Positions 49,813 to 61,395 of a DNA stretch of 64,000 bases are shown here, piece after piece. How positions within the stretch are numbered: position 1 is the first letter of the stretch; every line of letters begins with the position of its first letter. This DNA is from Chaetorhynchus papuensis (lineage: Eukaryota; Chordata; Aves; Passeriformes; Rhipiduridae). Where the stretch lies: positions 186,001 through 250,000 of the forward strand of contig VWYX01000384.1 in assembly GCA_013396525.1 (NCBI GenBank). The letters run 5' to 3'. A program made the position numbers and the translations under genes. The notes beneath the pieces are model-generated. The model did no database searches and was not told where the DNA came from. It saw only the letters and a list, made by a program, of their open reading frames with translations.

Positions 49813-52800
49813 TTTTTGTGTTTTGCTGCAGCCTTGATCTGAAAGTGAGATGATTTCTCCAGTGGTGGCTCAATTCAAGGTGATATCACGTTACCTGCCA
49901 AATCCATACCAGGACTCTTGGACTCTCTTTGTCCATACAGAGTTCACTGCAGTGAAGACACTAATGAATGGGTATGGGCACAGGTAAGAACCCCTCTTGT
50001 AAGAAGACTCCACTCTGGGTCAGCAATTTTAAGCACTGTCATTCTGCAAAATTACAGTTTTTTGTGCAATTATGATATTGCTGATACACATAAAATTTAA
50101 TACAGGCTTTAACTATTTTGTTTGCCTCTCTTGCTGCCAGCAATAACTGCAGAGTCCAGGGATTTCCCAGTGTAAAATTGGATTCATGTGTGACTGTGGA
50201 GGCTCACACTGGGATGCCAAGGATGCTGCCCTCTGACACTGAACTGTGCAGGCAGAAAGGTCACAGAGGCTGGAAATCCTTGCACTGTGTGACTTAACTT
50301 TTTCCTCCACAGCATAGCTTCATGGTACAAGACATTGATAGCTGAACTGCATCCATTCCAGATGCAGCCTGGCTGCAGAAATGAAGCAGTTTGCCCAGGT
50401 TCACCACTGTGCTAGGAGACACTCATCCATACTTACCAATATCAGCTCTGACATCTGTGAGAATGCATTCATTTCCACCTATTAATTGCATATTGACAGG
50501 AAGATGAAGGAGAGAGAAGCAATCTTTTTATTTGAGATGAAGGAAAATTAACCAAGCGTATATTTTAGGAGAAATTATATTATTTTATGCATATTTTTAA
50601 TGTATTTGAAATGTGAGAATAGATCAAGGACTACATTTTTCTGAAAGTACTGTTGCGAGAACAATAACAATGAAATCACTCCTTATAAATGAACTCACCT
50701 GTCAACGGGCCAGATTATGAGCTCAATTACATTGATATGGATCTGTAATACCTCCACAGAAAGCAATTAATCTTCTTGTTATTCCCACTATTTTAATTGC
50801 AAATAGAATCTGCTGTGAAATGCCCAAGCATCTGAATTTGATGACCTTCAAGATCTTGCAAAACCTTGAATACATCAGTGCTACTCTAAGCTGCTTATCC
50901 ACACTGGTATTAGTGACCCTAAGACAATTAGAAATAGAAACAAAATTCTGAGAACAAAGGTGAGCACATCAGAATGACAAGCGGTGGTTCTGTCTGTTCC
51001 CCCAAATTTTTGTAAGGGTATGGGCTTATACAGTCAGGTAAGAACCTTTTAGAGTTACTCATGGAAGATTTTCTTATGGAAGTCACAGAAAGTTTCTGAT
51101 CCAAGTCTTCCTGGCCAGTACTCATCGAGGAAAGTCTATGAGGAACATGGGATGTACAGCTGATAAAACAAGGGAAGAGTACCTAAGAGCATCACAATTA
51201 ATCATCCTGGTAAAGATTGTTTTGACGAGGATGTTAAAAACATGGAAGCTAGCTGAAAACTGCCGGAGGAAAATGGAAGCTGCCTGATGAGCAGTTGAGG
51301 CATCTATACAGGAATATCCAGATAACAGGAGGAAATTGGAAAAATTTGAAATCTTGAAATGCCATAAAAATTGTGTATTATCATTTAAGAGACACATTAG
51401 AGTGAGTCGTTGAACTGGAATGTTTACGCAAAAAGAATTAATATCTGAGGGAAATTTAAGATGGGTTTTTTTCCTACATATAAAAAGAGTCTATTTTTGC
51501 TCTCATTCATGAAGAAGTGATAGCAATTTCTGAATAAATGTAAAAGGAGAAAAACAGATGTATGGGGTATGCTGCAGACTGCCTAGTAAGAGGGAAATAT
51601 TGAAAGTTTTTACACAATTACAAAAAAAAAGCTATGCATGGTGGCAATGAAGAACCTGAATTACATGTATTTTTTGAAAAATGATAGAACAGAAATATGT
51701 CATTAAAAATTTATTAAGATCAACCTTTTCTTTAGAAGATGAGAGAATTTATTGAATAACCATTCTTGATTTAATTTTAACAGGCAGAGAAGAGCTGCTT
51801 AAGTATTTGATATTAAAGGATGAGACAGAGTCACTATCAGCTGAGTAAAAAACATCCTCACACCACAGTTAAGGCTAGGCTATGAAGATATTTCAGATAT
51901 ATCTGTATATTTCCTGTATACCTATAAGGTGGTTCCTGATCAGTATTTCCTTTAATGACTTAGGTACAGGAATACAAAATAGATTTATTGATTTTTAGGC
52001 TTTTTAATAATTTTTGGATGCACCTTCCAGAGCCTGCATCTCCTGTCTGTTGATGTTTGCTATCTCACACCCATCGTCTCACTACAGGCTTTCAGGAGCT
52101 CCAGAATCTCTGACCCACTGTTCCCAATACAGAAGACAATTTCCAAATTAAAAGATAATCTACAGATTTACATATAATTAATACATTCTTTATCCCTTTT
52201 AATATCCTTTTTCTTTTTTGTTATCTCCTTCAGTCAGGCAACTTGCACTCTTCAGTTGATTACTTTATGTTAAATTTGTATGGAAACTTTGCTCCTAGCT
52301 GCACTGCAGTTCAGGTTCCACATCTTAAAATGGGAAAACTTGCAGTCTGTCTATAATCCTTGATAAAATATGGAGGTGTGTTGTGCAGATCTTGGGCTGC
52401 AGACATTGATATGTTGTCAATGTGCCTCCAACCAGTGTTATCAATATCTCAGATGCAGCAGTTGTCCTGCTGAAATAGTCAACTTTCATTGCTTCCTGAC
52501 CTGCATAGCTTTATAGCTTTGTCCTGGAAAATGCGTTACTGGTTTTTTTTTCCTTTGGTGTGACACCAACACACATTTTTACACATCCCAAGTGGCCTCC
52601 CATCTCAGGATAATCACCCAGTTGATTTTGGCACACAGACCCATCTTTTTGGCACATAGAAGGCTGACACAAGTTCTCAGCACACATGTGTGAGATAAAA
52701 GAATTAGAGACTTGGAAGTTATGCTCTGTTTGCAAATCATAATTTTGCTAAGCAGGTACTAAATATTCTCAAAATATGCAGTGTCAGGAGAAGCATCATG

Positions 52801-52974
52801 TAAGAGTTGGTATCTCCTAGCTGGCAGCTTCACACAAGGCATTTATTCCCAACTAATCCCAGCAGTGTTTTTCACTCTCGACCATTGCTTTAAACTTTCC
52901 ATTTCACACACTGATTAGCTCAGTAATATTATCAGTTTTCTTTCTAATCTGTGAGGCACTGATGAATTCAAGCA
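49813..52974. other. Unannotated AT-rich DNA, no gene seen
   Basis: One MIR-like patch is listed separately. No coding sequence is recognised. Frames at 50928-51125 and 51122-51397 (minus) have no recognisable domain. Confidence 0.5.
50376..50418 (+). repeat. Possible MIR-like remnant
   Basis: GAAATGAAGCAGTTTGCCCAGGTTCACCACTGTGCTAGGAG resembles the MIR block that reads roughly as a GAGGTTAAGTAACTTGCCC part followed by a GGTCACACAGCTAGTAAG part. The match is short, so it is weak. Confidence 0.3.
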
Positions 52975-53745
52975 GGGCCAGGAGGGAGGTCACAAGCAAC
53001 CTACAAGGCAGCATTAAAATTCAAAATGATCTTGAGAAACTGGGGAAATAAGATGAAATCTAACAAGATGAAATTCAATAATGAGAAGTAAAAGGCACTG
53101 CGCCCTGAAGAAGAAATCATATGTGTAACTACAAAATGAGGGATAGCTCAGCAGGCAGCAATGTGCCACGTGAGACCTGGGAATGATAGTACATTCTGAG
53201 GAGAAAGAAAGTCAACAGAGAGATGATAACTCAAAACTGGTGAATCTCATTCTGGGATTCATTAAGACCATGCGAGAGGTAAGATATGGGAAATAATGAT
53301 TAAAGTTCACCTACCGCTGTTCCGTTGTAAAATCTTAAGTTTTGCTGTAGTCGAAGATAGACATAGCCCAGAAAGTTTGAAGGAGAAACAGTAAGAGAAA
53401 AAAGTTTGTAAGATATGAATTATACGAAAGGTTGAAAAAATTTGACTCCTTTTGTGTACAGAAGGGAAGACAGAGACTGAGACAGGTTGGCTATCTTTAA
53501 TATGTTAAATTGCATTATAAAAAAGGTGATGATTAATTGCTTTCTACATCCACAGGGGATAAGGGAAAAACAAATTAGTTTAACTTGCAAAAGTGTAATA
53601 AGAAACAAGTTCAGACTACCAGGGAGTAAAGCACTGGAACAGATTGCCCAAGGAAGCTGTAAAATCTACCCCACTGGATATTTTTAAGAAAATGTTTTCA
53701 GAAAAGCATCTGACAGAAATGGTTAAGATATACCCATCTTATCTC
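52975..53745 (+). mobile_element. Ancient, highly diverged CR1 LINE copy, plus strand
   Basis: CR1 landmarks are present but eroded over about 770 bp: AAATTCAAAATGATCTTGAGAAACTGG, GATGAAATTCAATAATGAGAAGT, CTCATTCTGGGATTCATTAAGACCATG, TATACGAAAGGTTGAAAAAATTTG, AATATGTTAAATTGCATTATAAAAAAGGTGATGATTAATTGC, AAGCACTGGAACAGATTGCCCAAGGAAGC and GATATTTTTAAGAAAATG. It is the longest CR1 in the window and by far the most diverged of the long ones. It resembles the old amniote CR1 lineages rather than young bird subfamilies. Confidence 0.85.
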
Positions 53746-55869
53746 ATATCTAGGGGACAGATTAATATATGCTCTCTTGAGATCCTGTCAAGATTTATGT
53801 TTCCATGGTTTTTATATATTTGAAGATAGAATCAATGGTATTTGAAAATAATTAGAAAAGTCATAGGGGTGGTAAGGGTGAGGAAAACATTGAAACTTGA
53901 AAAAGAAATCTGAACTCACTAGTCCACTGAAGATGAATATATTAAAATACTCACAGCATGTATATTTAAAATGCTTCAAGGATACCGAAAGGATATGGGT
54001 ACCCTTGTTTTATACCATAACTATGAATGCTGAGGGGAAATAAACACTGATTTTGTTTTGGTTTTGTTTTAAATAGAGCATTTCTAGGTCTTTGAGAGCA
54101 CATTTGTCTTCCTGGGTATGTTTCAGCTCACTAATTTTAGCCTGCAGCAACTTCAATATTTATGTCTGAGTTTATTACCATGGCTACCTTTTATAGTCCA
54201 TAAAAGGAAATATGCAAAATAATGCATGATTCATCTGATCAATTCAGAAACCTTCTTTAGGATGAGATTAAGTGTGCTGTGCACACTGTGTGTGTAAAAG
54301 TCTGGTTTTCCTCCAGAGGCTGTAAAGAAAACTCTGGACTTAATTCTACCTACAACCTCTGGCTGGTACCCACCATCTCACCTACCATCCTCCTTCAGAA
54401 ACAGACACAAAGCTGACCATGGAACAGACTTTCATCACTGATCTGTCACAATTCCAGACTTATTCTGAATGAGAAAATTCCCTGTCCTTTATTTTAGCCT
54501 TCAGTATGAGAAAAGGTGACCCAAAGATTGGACTAAGATCTGTAGTTTAAAGAACCCATAACTTCCTTGTTTGTTACAGGTCTCTCTCCCCGAGTTGCCA
54601 TACACTGAAAATAACAATAATGATGCTTCTCAGATGTGTCAAATACCTGAACAGATTATTATCTGGGTAAAAGTTTGATGTTTTCTGATAAAAATCACTT
54701 TTCACACTAGGAGACCAAGAAAATGTTGCTGCCTGCACAGGCAGATGAATTGATATTTGTGCCTGTCATGCAAACTAGTTTTGCTTCACTTGTTGTTTCA
54801 TCTGTGCAATTTTCTTGCACCCATTTCAGTTTCCAGACAGTGACAGTTTCATTGCCATTTCTTTTCTACAGTTCATCCTTACAACCAGAAATTTGCCTTA
54901 AATAAAAAATGCCTTTTTCTTGGTACTGTTGTTGATAAATTTCCTGTCTCAAATCCTATTCACCTGGAGGACCATATTATTCATCTGCATGTTGTTACAT
55001 GAAGAAAATATTGCTTTTCTTTTGTGCATTCTTAATATTAGCAGAAGAAGGTGCAGAACTTAAATGAGAACAAACCTTAAAAGTGTTCATTTCCAGCTGA
55101 TGAAACAGATCCACAACCTCTCTCTACAGGCAACTTCTTAAATGCTCTGAACATACAGATAGGAAAAAACAAAGTAGAATGTTACTGAGTCCAGTATTTC
55201 TACCTATGTCAGCATGTAAAAATTAACCTCTACTCATGAGGAAAAGGGATGATGGTTCTCCCTCTTCTCCCTCCTTCTCCTCTAACTAAAGCTGTGGGAG
55301 CACCAGCTTCATGGAAAAGAGGATTGGATTAGAACAGAAGCGACAAAACAAGCTTTTATTTCCAATACAGAAACACTGAATTATATTCAGCCACTTACAG
55401 TTTTGTTTGGTTTATATTTGGAAATGTGGAAATGAGACATGGGGCCGAAAGACCCACAGGGTGTCAAAACCAGGGTACCCTGAAACAGGTACATGCAGGT
55501 TTCTGTGAGCTCACCTGAAAGAACAGGACACAGGTATGTGCAATATGCTTCACACATAACTGTATTTTGGGAATCTGTGTGGAAAGCAGCATTCTCAAAA
55601 GTTCAGTCTGGTCTCCACAAGTGTCCCATTTCAAAGAGAAAAAGAGGCTCGTTTTCTGGCAGGAGTTGTGTGGAGCTCCTGCTCATAGATCTCTACTATT
55701 CTGCATATTCAAAGAGGTGAAAATCAGTCTGTCAGGTTTGATCATGTGATTTTTGGCACTTGTCCATAAAAAATAATCTTTATAACAACATTATTAGTGA
55801 CATTCTGTTACTCAGTCTTGGCACCAGTCAGCTGTCAGAAAATTGTATAAGGAGAATGAAATGACATTG
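53746..55869. other. Unannotated AT-rich DNA, no gene seen
   Basis: No feature recognised. Confidence 0.5.
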
Positions 55870-56155
55870 AAAGGTGAACAGTGGGAAGAGGATGAGCTGT
55901 AACAAAGTGAAATGCAAGGTTATGCATTGAGGCTTGCAGAAAAAGCTGATTCCAGCTATGTGTTTGTAAGCTGGAAATAACAGAGTGGGAGAAAGTAATC
56001 AGTGGATCAGCTGGAAACACGCTGTCTATGGGCCACCAGCATGGTGCATCCTTAAATGTGACAAATGTGATCCTGAGACAACTCAGATGAGTTAATTCCA
56101 GCCTTCCTAGAGAGCATTCAATGAAAATGTAGTGCACAATTCTGGAGAAAAAAAA
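55870..56155 (+). mobile_element. Probable ancient CR1 LINE fragment, plus strand
   Basis: The order AAGTGAAATGCAAGGTTATGCATT, TTCCAGCTATGTGTTTGTAAGCTGG, GGGCCACCAGCATGGTGCATCC, AAATGTGATCCTGAGA and AGTGCACAATTCTGGAG parallels the CR1 region just upstream of the usual 3' fragments. Divergence is heavy, so subfamily and exact limits are uncertain. Confidence 0.55.
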
Positions 56156-58152
56156 TAAGGATTATTTGAACTGAAAATATTATATTAGCACAGGAGCTAT
56201 TATGTATAATCTGAACTCAATTACATTTAAATAGGAAATTAGAAGAAATATTATTACTATTTTTGATGAGTTTCTCAATATTAGTAAAAGGGCTGGCAGA
56301 GCCATTATCTTTATGATGGGGAAGATTATGGTTTGTCAGTGAAGTGATATTATGATATGGATGATAATTTTTTTTCTCTTATGCTGAAGGAGTTTTTCAT
56401 ATTGGAGGTGACAAAGTACAGGTGATGTCACAGAGCACTTCTGTATTCCCCTTGCTGCCACAGAAATCTTCAGTGAAAATTTCTGACTATTACTGAGCAG
56501 AGAATCCACACAAAATAATGTCTTCTACCAGGCATTCTTCTGAAAATCCTTTCTCTTTCCTCTTTTTTTAAAAGCCAAATCTTACCTTGTCTTCAAATAT
56601 CAGCTCTATCCTCATGACCCTTTCATGGAGCTGTTCAATTAGACTCCACATTCCTCTGTCTACAGGCTACTGGGGTTTTGTTAATGCATATGAAATCTAT
56701 AAAGAAAGTAATTAGTAAAGATTTTCAAGAAGAGAATATGATTTTGACATGAAGATATCCCGTGTGCTAATTAGCCTAAGTTCCAACAAATGTAACTGAG
56801 AACTTTTTAGGTGTTTTTTTTCTTTAATGTGATCGTTGGAATAGAAGTAAGGGAGAGTAAGATTAGTAAAGCTTTCTCATTTATTATGTTCATTCTGCGC
56901 CGCCACATAATTATATCTAAGTTAATCTTTTAGCTAATTATAAGTCAAGTGGTGAAGAAACACAAAAGCACTAGCATATTACCCTTGTAAGAATGTTTCT
57001 TTTTGAGAGGGAAAGAAAATGGATATTCTATTCCCTCTTAACCTCCTTTTTGAACAGTTATCGACATTTTACTGAGTATGAAGAAACTTTAAAAAATTGT
57101 TCTTGATATTAACCTCAATATTTGTGTTTCCAGCATGAGAAAATATTTCATACATATTTCAAGAGAAACAATTTTAATGGCTAAAAATGTCACCTGGAAT
57201 AAGTATTACAGAGACCCGTGTTTGTGAGCTTGCTACTTGAAGTGTTTAAAAACTTATTTACACGTAAAACAATCCCTTCTTTTAGCAGCAGTATTGGCTT
57301 GTGCAGCAAGATGTATTGAAATGATTTCACATATAATAGCTGTTTTTCCACAGTCTGTAACATTAAGAAAGCCTGTTCTTCTTCCCAGTGTTAGTGAAAT
57401 TATGGTATTTCTTACTTCAGCTGAACTCATGAATAAATTTTATGTTCATACGTTTAGTCCCACTACATGGTACCTTTCTAATAACACTATTTTATTATGT
57501 TCAAAAGCCTGCTGAAAGTGTTTTTCATCTGATTCAATTTATTAATCATAGATCAAATTCTGCACTTTCTTCAAAGCCTTCAGTATTTGCTTATACACAA
57601 ATTCAGCCATTCTCATACATCGTGAAAAAATCAAATTTTTAAAAAAATTCGATTTGTTCATCCTCTAGAGATGAATAATTTATCTTTCCAAGTATTGTCA
57701 AGTATTGTTCATTACAGTGTGTTCAGTTCAGTTGTTTAGATATCAGTCCTGCCCCCTGAAGGTGTGTATCAACAACCTCAATTTTTGAGATGTACCCTTA
57801 AGAGCTGACAAATTTCCAGGTTGGTTATTTATGTTTTTCATTGTTGAGTTATACTGTGCTGTGGCTCATATGAGAAGGAACTGCCTTCAGTAACATCACA
57901 AGTCCCTCCCAGTTATGTTCCCTTGGCAATATGCAAAAATGTGGAATTAAGGTCTTATAAATCTATGTCCCTATTCATTTACTAAAGTTAGAAAAAAACC
58001 CATTCATTAGAAAAAACTTACCAAAATAGTCTACTGTACATACTTATGTCAATATTGTGGCCCTTTTTGTTTTACACTAAAATTGGAGTGTCTGGAAGTC
58101 TCAATATTTTAACATGAAACACACATATTCAATTCTTTCTTCTGTTTCATTT
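56156..58152. other. Unannotated AT-rich DNA, no gene seen
   Basis: No recognised repeat or coding sequence. The 92-codon frame at 57237-57515 has no recognisable domain. Confidence 0.5.
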
Positions 58153-58167
58153 NNNNNNNNNNNNNNN
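58153..58167. other. Assembly gap of 15 N
   Basis: Fifteen undetermined bases, followed at once by A-rich low-complexity sequence (58168-58206). The true gap length is unknown. Confidence 0.99.
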
Positions 58168-58347
58168 AACCAAAAAAAAAAAAGAAGAAAAAAAAAAGAA
58201 AAAAATCAAACTTTCTAACATTTAGACAGACATTTTTCCCTGACTTTTGTTTCATCAGTTTTTTTTAAATTTTATTATCTTTTAGAAGCAGGTAAATTTT
58301 GAAACCTCGGTGTTATCTTTTAAATGAAATTTCTGTTTTCTCCTAAG

Positions 58348-58378
58348 CATGGGCAGTTCCTCATGGAACATGCCCATG
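58348..58378. other. Compact 13-bp stem-loop
   Basis: CATGGGCAGTTCC at 58348-58360 pairs with GGAACATGCCCATG at 58365-58378, with one bulged base and a TCAT loop. An alternative 7-bp stem, CTCATGG at 58360-58366 with CCATGAG at 58374-58380, competes with it. Confidence 0.7.
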
Positions 58379-58654
58379 AGGTCAGAAATTGGTGGTTTTT
58401 CTATTTCATAGGCAAGATATTGGTGCACTATGAAATTATCATCACGTCAGTGCAGGCAGATGGGTACTTATGAAGGATACAGTCGGAGGTCTTAGGAGTA
58501 GGAATTGGGAGATGGGTGAGCAGGTCAGTTAGCCTGCTGTTTTTAAAACTGATTGTAAGCAGATATGAGATTTTCAGTTTATGGTTTAGCGGTCATGCAT
58601 CATACAACCCAAACATGCCATTCTATGATAATGTGAATTAAGAAAAAGAGAGCT

Positions 58655-59232
58655 GCTGTATCCAGCTGTGGGATCCCAACATAAGGACATGGACCTGTTG
58701 GAGCAAGTGCAGATGAGGGACATGAAGATGCTCAGAGGGCTGGAGTCCCTCTCCTATGGAGACAGGCTGAGGGAGGTGGGATTGTTTGGCCTGGAGAAAA
58801 AAAGGCCTTAGAGCACCTTCAGGGAGACCTTCATGAACCTTCCAGTACCTAAAGGGGCTACAAGAGAGCTGAAGAGGAACTTTTTACAAGGGTGTGTGGT
58901 GATAGAACAAGGGTGCATGGCATTAAACTGAAACAAATTAAGCTTAGAGTAGTTATAAAGAAGAAATTCATTACTCTGAGGGTGGTCACCACTGGAAATG
59001 ATTGCTCAAAGGAGCTGTGAATGCCCCATTCCTGGAAATGTTAAAGGCCAGGCTGAATGGGGCTCAAAGGAGCTGTGAATGCCCCATTCCTGGAAGTGTT
59101 AAAGGCCACTGAATGGGCTGAATGGGGCTCGGAGCAACCTGGTCCAGTGAAAGGCCTCCCTGTGGCAGGGGGGTTGCAACGAGATAATCTTGAATGTACC
59201 TTGCAACCCAAACCATTCTGTGATTCTATGAC
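58655..59232 (+). mobile_element. CR1 LINE fragment with an internal duplication, plus strand
   Basis: CR1 blocks in order: a TGGAGTCCCTCTCCTATGGAGACAGGCTGAGGGAG block at 58741, GTTTGGCCTGGAGAAAAAAAGG, CTTCCAGTACCTAAAGGGGCTACAAG, ATTAAACTGAAAC, GCTCGGAGCAACCTGGTCCAGTG, GGCAGGGGGGTTG and the terminal AACCCAAACCATTCTGTGATTCTATGA. About 45 bp beginning GCTCAAAGGAGCTGTG at 59004 occur again at 59062, one mismatch apart, which gives a 58-bp tandem duplication absent from other CR1 copies here. Confidence 0.95.
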
Positions 59233-61143
59233 CCTTTTATATTGTTATTATATATTAGCTGGGCATCTTCAGCCCAGCAAAGAAGGCTGTATCTTACCTT
59301 GGCACAGGTTTTAGTTAATAGCAAACCAGAGCTGCCTCAGAGAAGGAGTGGATGAGAAGATGTGTACCTGACCTATTTCTATAGGCATATTTTGTTATCA
59401 GTCACCTGGTCTTCCAAGAAAGAACTCTGACCGTGGCAATTTTTAGCATTAACTGAATATTTCTGAAAAAAAATTATAATCTTGAGTATATATGGCATTT
59501 AGAGAGCACTAATTTTACTCTTATGCTATTTGTACATGCAGGGTTCTCAGGAATATTTCTTTTTCTTCTGCACTGCCCAATTAAGCAGACAGCAAAAAAT
59601 GGGTGAATAGCACCATTAACAGTAAAACCAAAAAGAAAACCCAAAAGTTGTTCTGTTTAGAATAAAACCAAAAGCATCTGCAAAACAAGAACCTCTCTTG
59701 TAAGTAACCGTTTTTTTTCTGAACACAGTGTGCTGAGACCTCACAGGTAGCAGTGGAGCTGCTCCAGGCCTCCTGCAAACACTTCTATGGTTCTTTTATG
59801 TCACTTTTCTTCCTCTTCATCTTTTCTTGTGTGTGTGCATGTGACGACTGATTCCCAGTTCAACAACAGCTCCTCTGTTGCTCAGGAGATGCAAATATAG
59901 CACAGTGGATACAGCGACCCGGCGTGCAACAGAGCAAAATATCTTCAATAATTAATGAGAGAATGGGATGTGGAACCACTAAATCCAGTCTGAAGTTGAT
60001 TACAGAGCTGTCAGTCATCTGCAGGGCAATGTAATGAAACAGAGCAACTCAGCAGTCAGGATATGTATGAAAGTCATTTCCTATCCCTTCTGCACATTTT
60101 TTTTTTATGGACTATAAAACTGACAATTGGATTATTGAAAGGAAAAACTGATGAAATATGTCTGTTTTGAATGGGAATGTGTCTCAGTAATATAGCCCAC
60201 ACACACTCTGTCCTATTTTTATCCAGACTTCTGGAAATAAGTTATTCAAATGTATTTAAATAAGCTTTCTATCCCACCAATATAGTTTCATACTGCCTCA
60301 TCTGTTGTGTCATGAACATAAACTAACCTAGATTAAATTTATATGTAATTATTTTATTCCTCATATGTCCTTCTATCCAAGATATGTCCTTAAGATGGCT
60401 GTCTTGTGATTTTGAAACTTACACTGTTCTCTACCTGTAGCAGAATTCAGATCAGTTTCTCAAGGCCATTTTAAATAAGAAGTAAGCCTAATATCAGACA
60501 AATTTTTATTTAGAATAAAAAAAGTACTCAGTTCTAAGTTTTTTGTGATTGTTTCTTTTTTTTTTCGTCTAGATGATCTGATAGAAGCTTCAAATTCCTT
60601 ATGAATTCTTACTGAATTTATCGAATATAACGTGGTTTGAAAGCAGATGACTCCAGAAGTGCAAGGTTGCACAGCTCTTTATCTTTCCAGGGCAAGTGCC
60701 CAGTTATATCCTAATAACATACCAGAATAGGTCTGTTTTGAATTGTCATCTACCATATGAAGCCTTCTGAAGAAATAAGTATTTCAGAGGGTTTTGTCTA
60801 TTTCTGCTAATATTTTTTTTTAATGGAAGGAAAATTTACTGAGGCTCAATCTTACATTTTTCATATATGGTGGGCAAAATTCTGATTCAGTTTAGGCCCG
60901 TTGCAATCCTGTCACTGATTCTAACAAGTTCAGGATTAGTCAAAATAAAGATTATCTATTGAGAGGATCAATCTCTACTTCAATGATTGCAGCTCCCTCT
61001 TTGGGGGGACAGTACTGTGGATGCTGAAAAAGCTTCAGCAGTGAATTTCTTCAGCTCTCTAGCATTTTGTGAGGGCTCTGTCTTTCCCATGCAAGCTATC
61101 TAAAACAAAGTTACCAGCTTTGTAAATATTCGCACCTGCAAAT
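59233..61143. other. Unannotated AT-rich DNA, no gene seen
   Basis: No feature recognised. Confidence 0.5.
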
Positions 61144-61395
61144 TGTTTTGCCGGATTGTTATGGCTCTAACTAGCAAAATATTTGGGAATGGATGTCTTA
61201 GAATTTGGCCAATCCCTTCAAGGGGTGGATGGCCAGAGGACCAATTACCTTATGCCATTTAACACACTTTTTGCGAACTAACATATAAAAACCTCGGGGA
61301 AAAAACCCATTAAATTGGCTTTGCTGCCATTTCTACTGACCCTGGACTTCGTGTGGTTTTTCTACCCGTCCGCGTTGCGACACCGACACAGCATC
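61144..61395 (+). mobile_element. Candidate solo LTR of an endogenous retrovirus
   Basis: The block begins TGTTTTGCC, has TATAAAA at 61284-61290 and an ATTAAA polyadenylation-like motif at 61309-61314. It then has a CpG-bearing stretch (CCCGTCCGCGTTGCGACACCGACACA, ending about 61390) that stands out from the CpG-poor flanks. This order of TATA box, poly(A) signal and CpG-bearing R-U5-like end is what an LTR shows. I could not identify a target-site duplication, so the limits are approximate and the element may extend to about 61600. No gag, pol or env sequence is visible nearby, so it would be a solo LTR. Confidence 0.42.
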
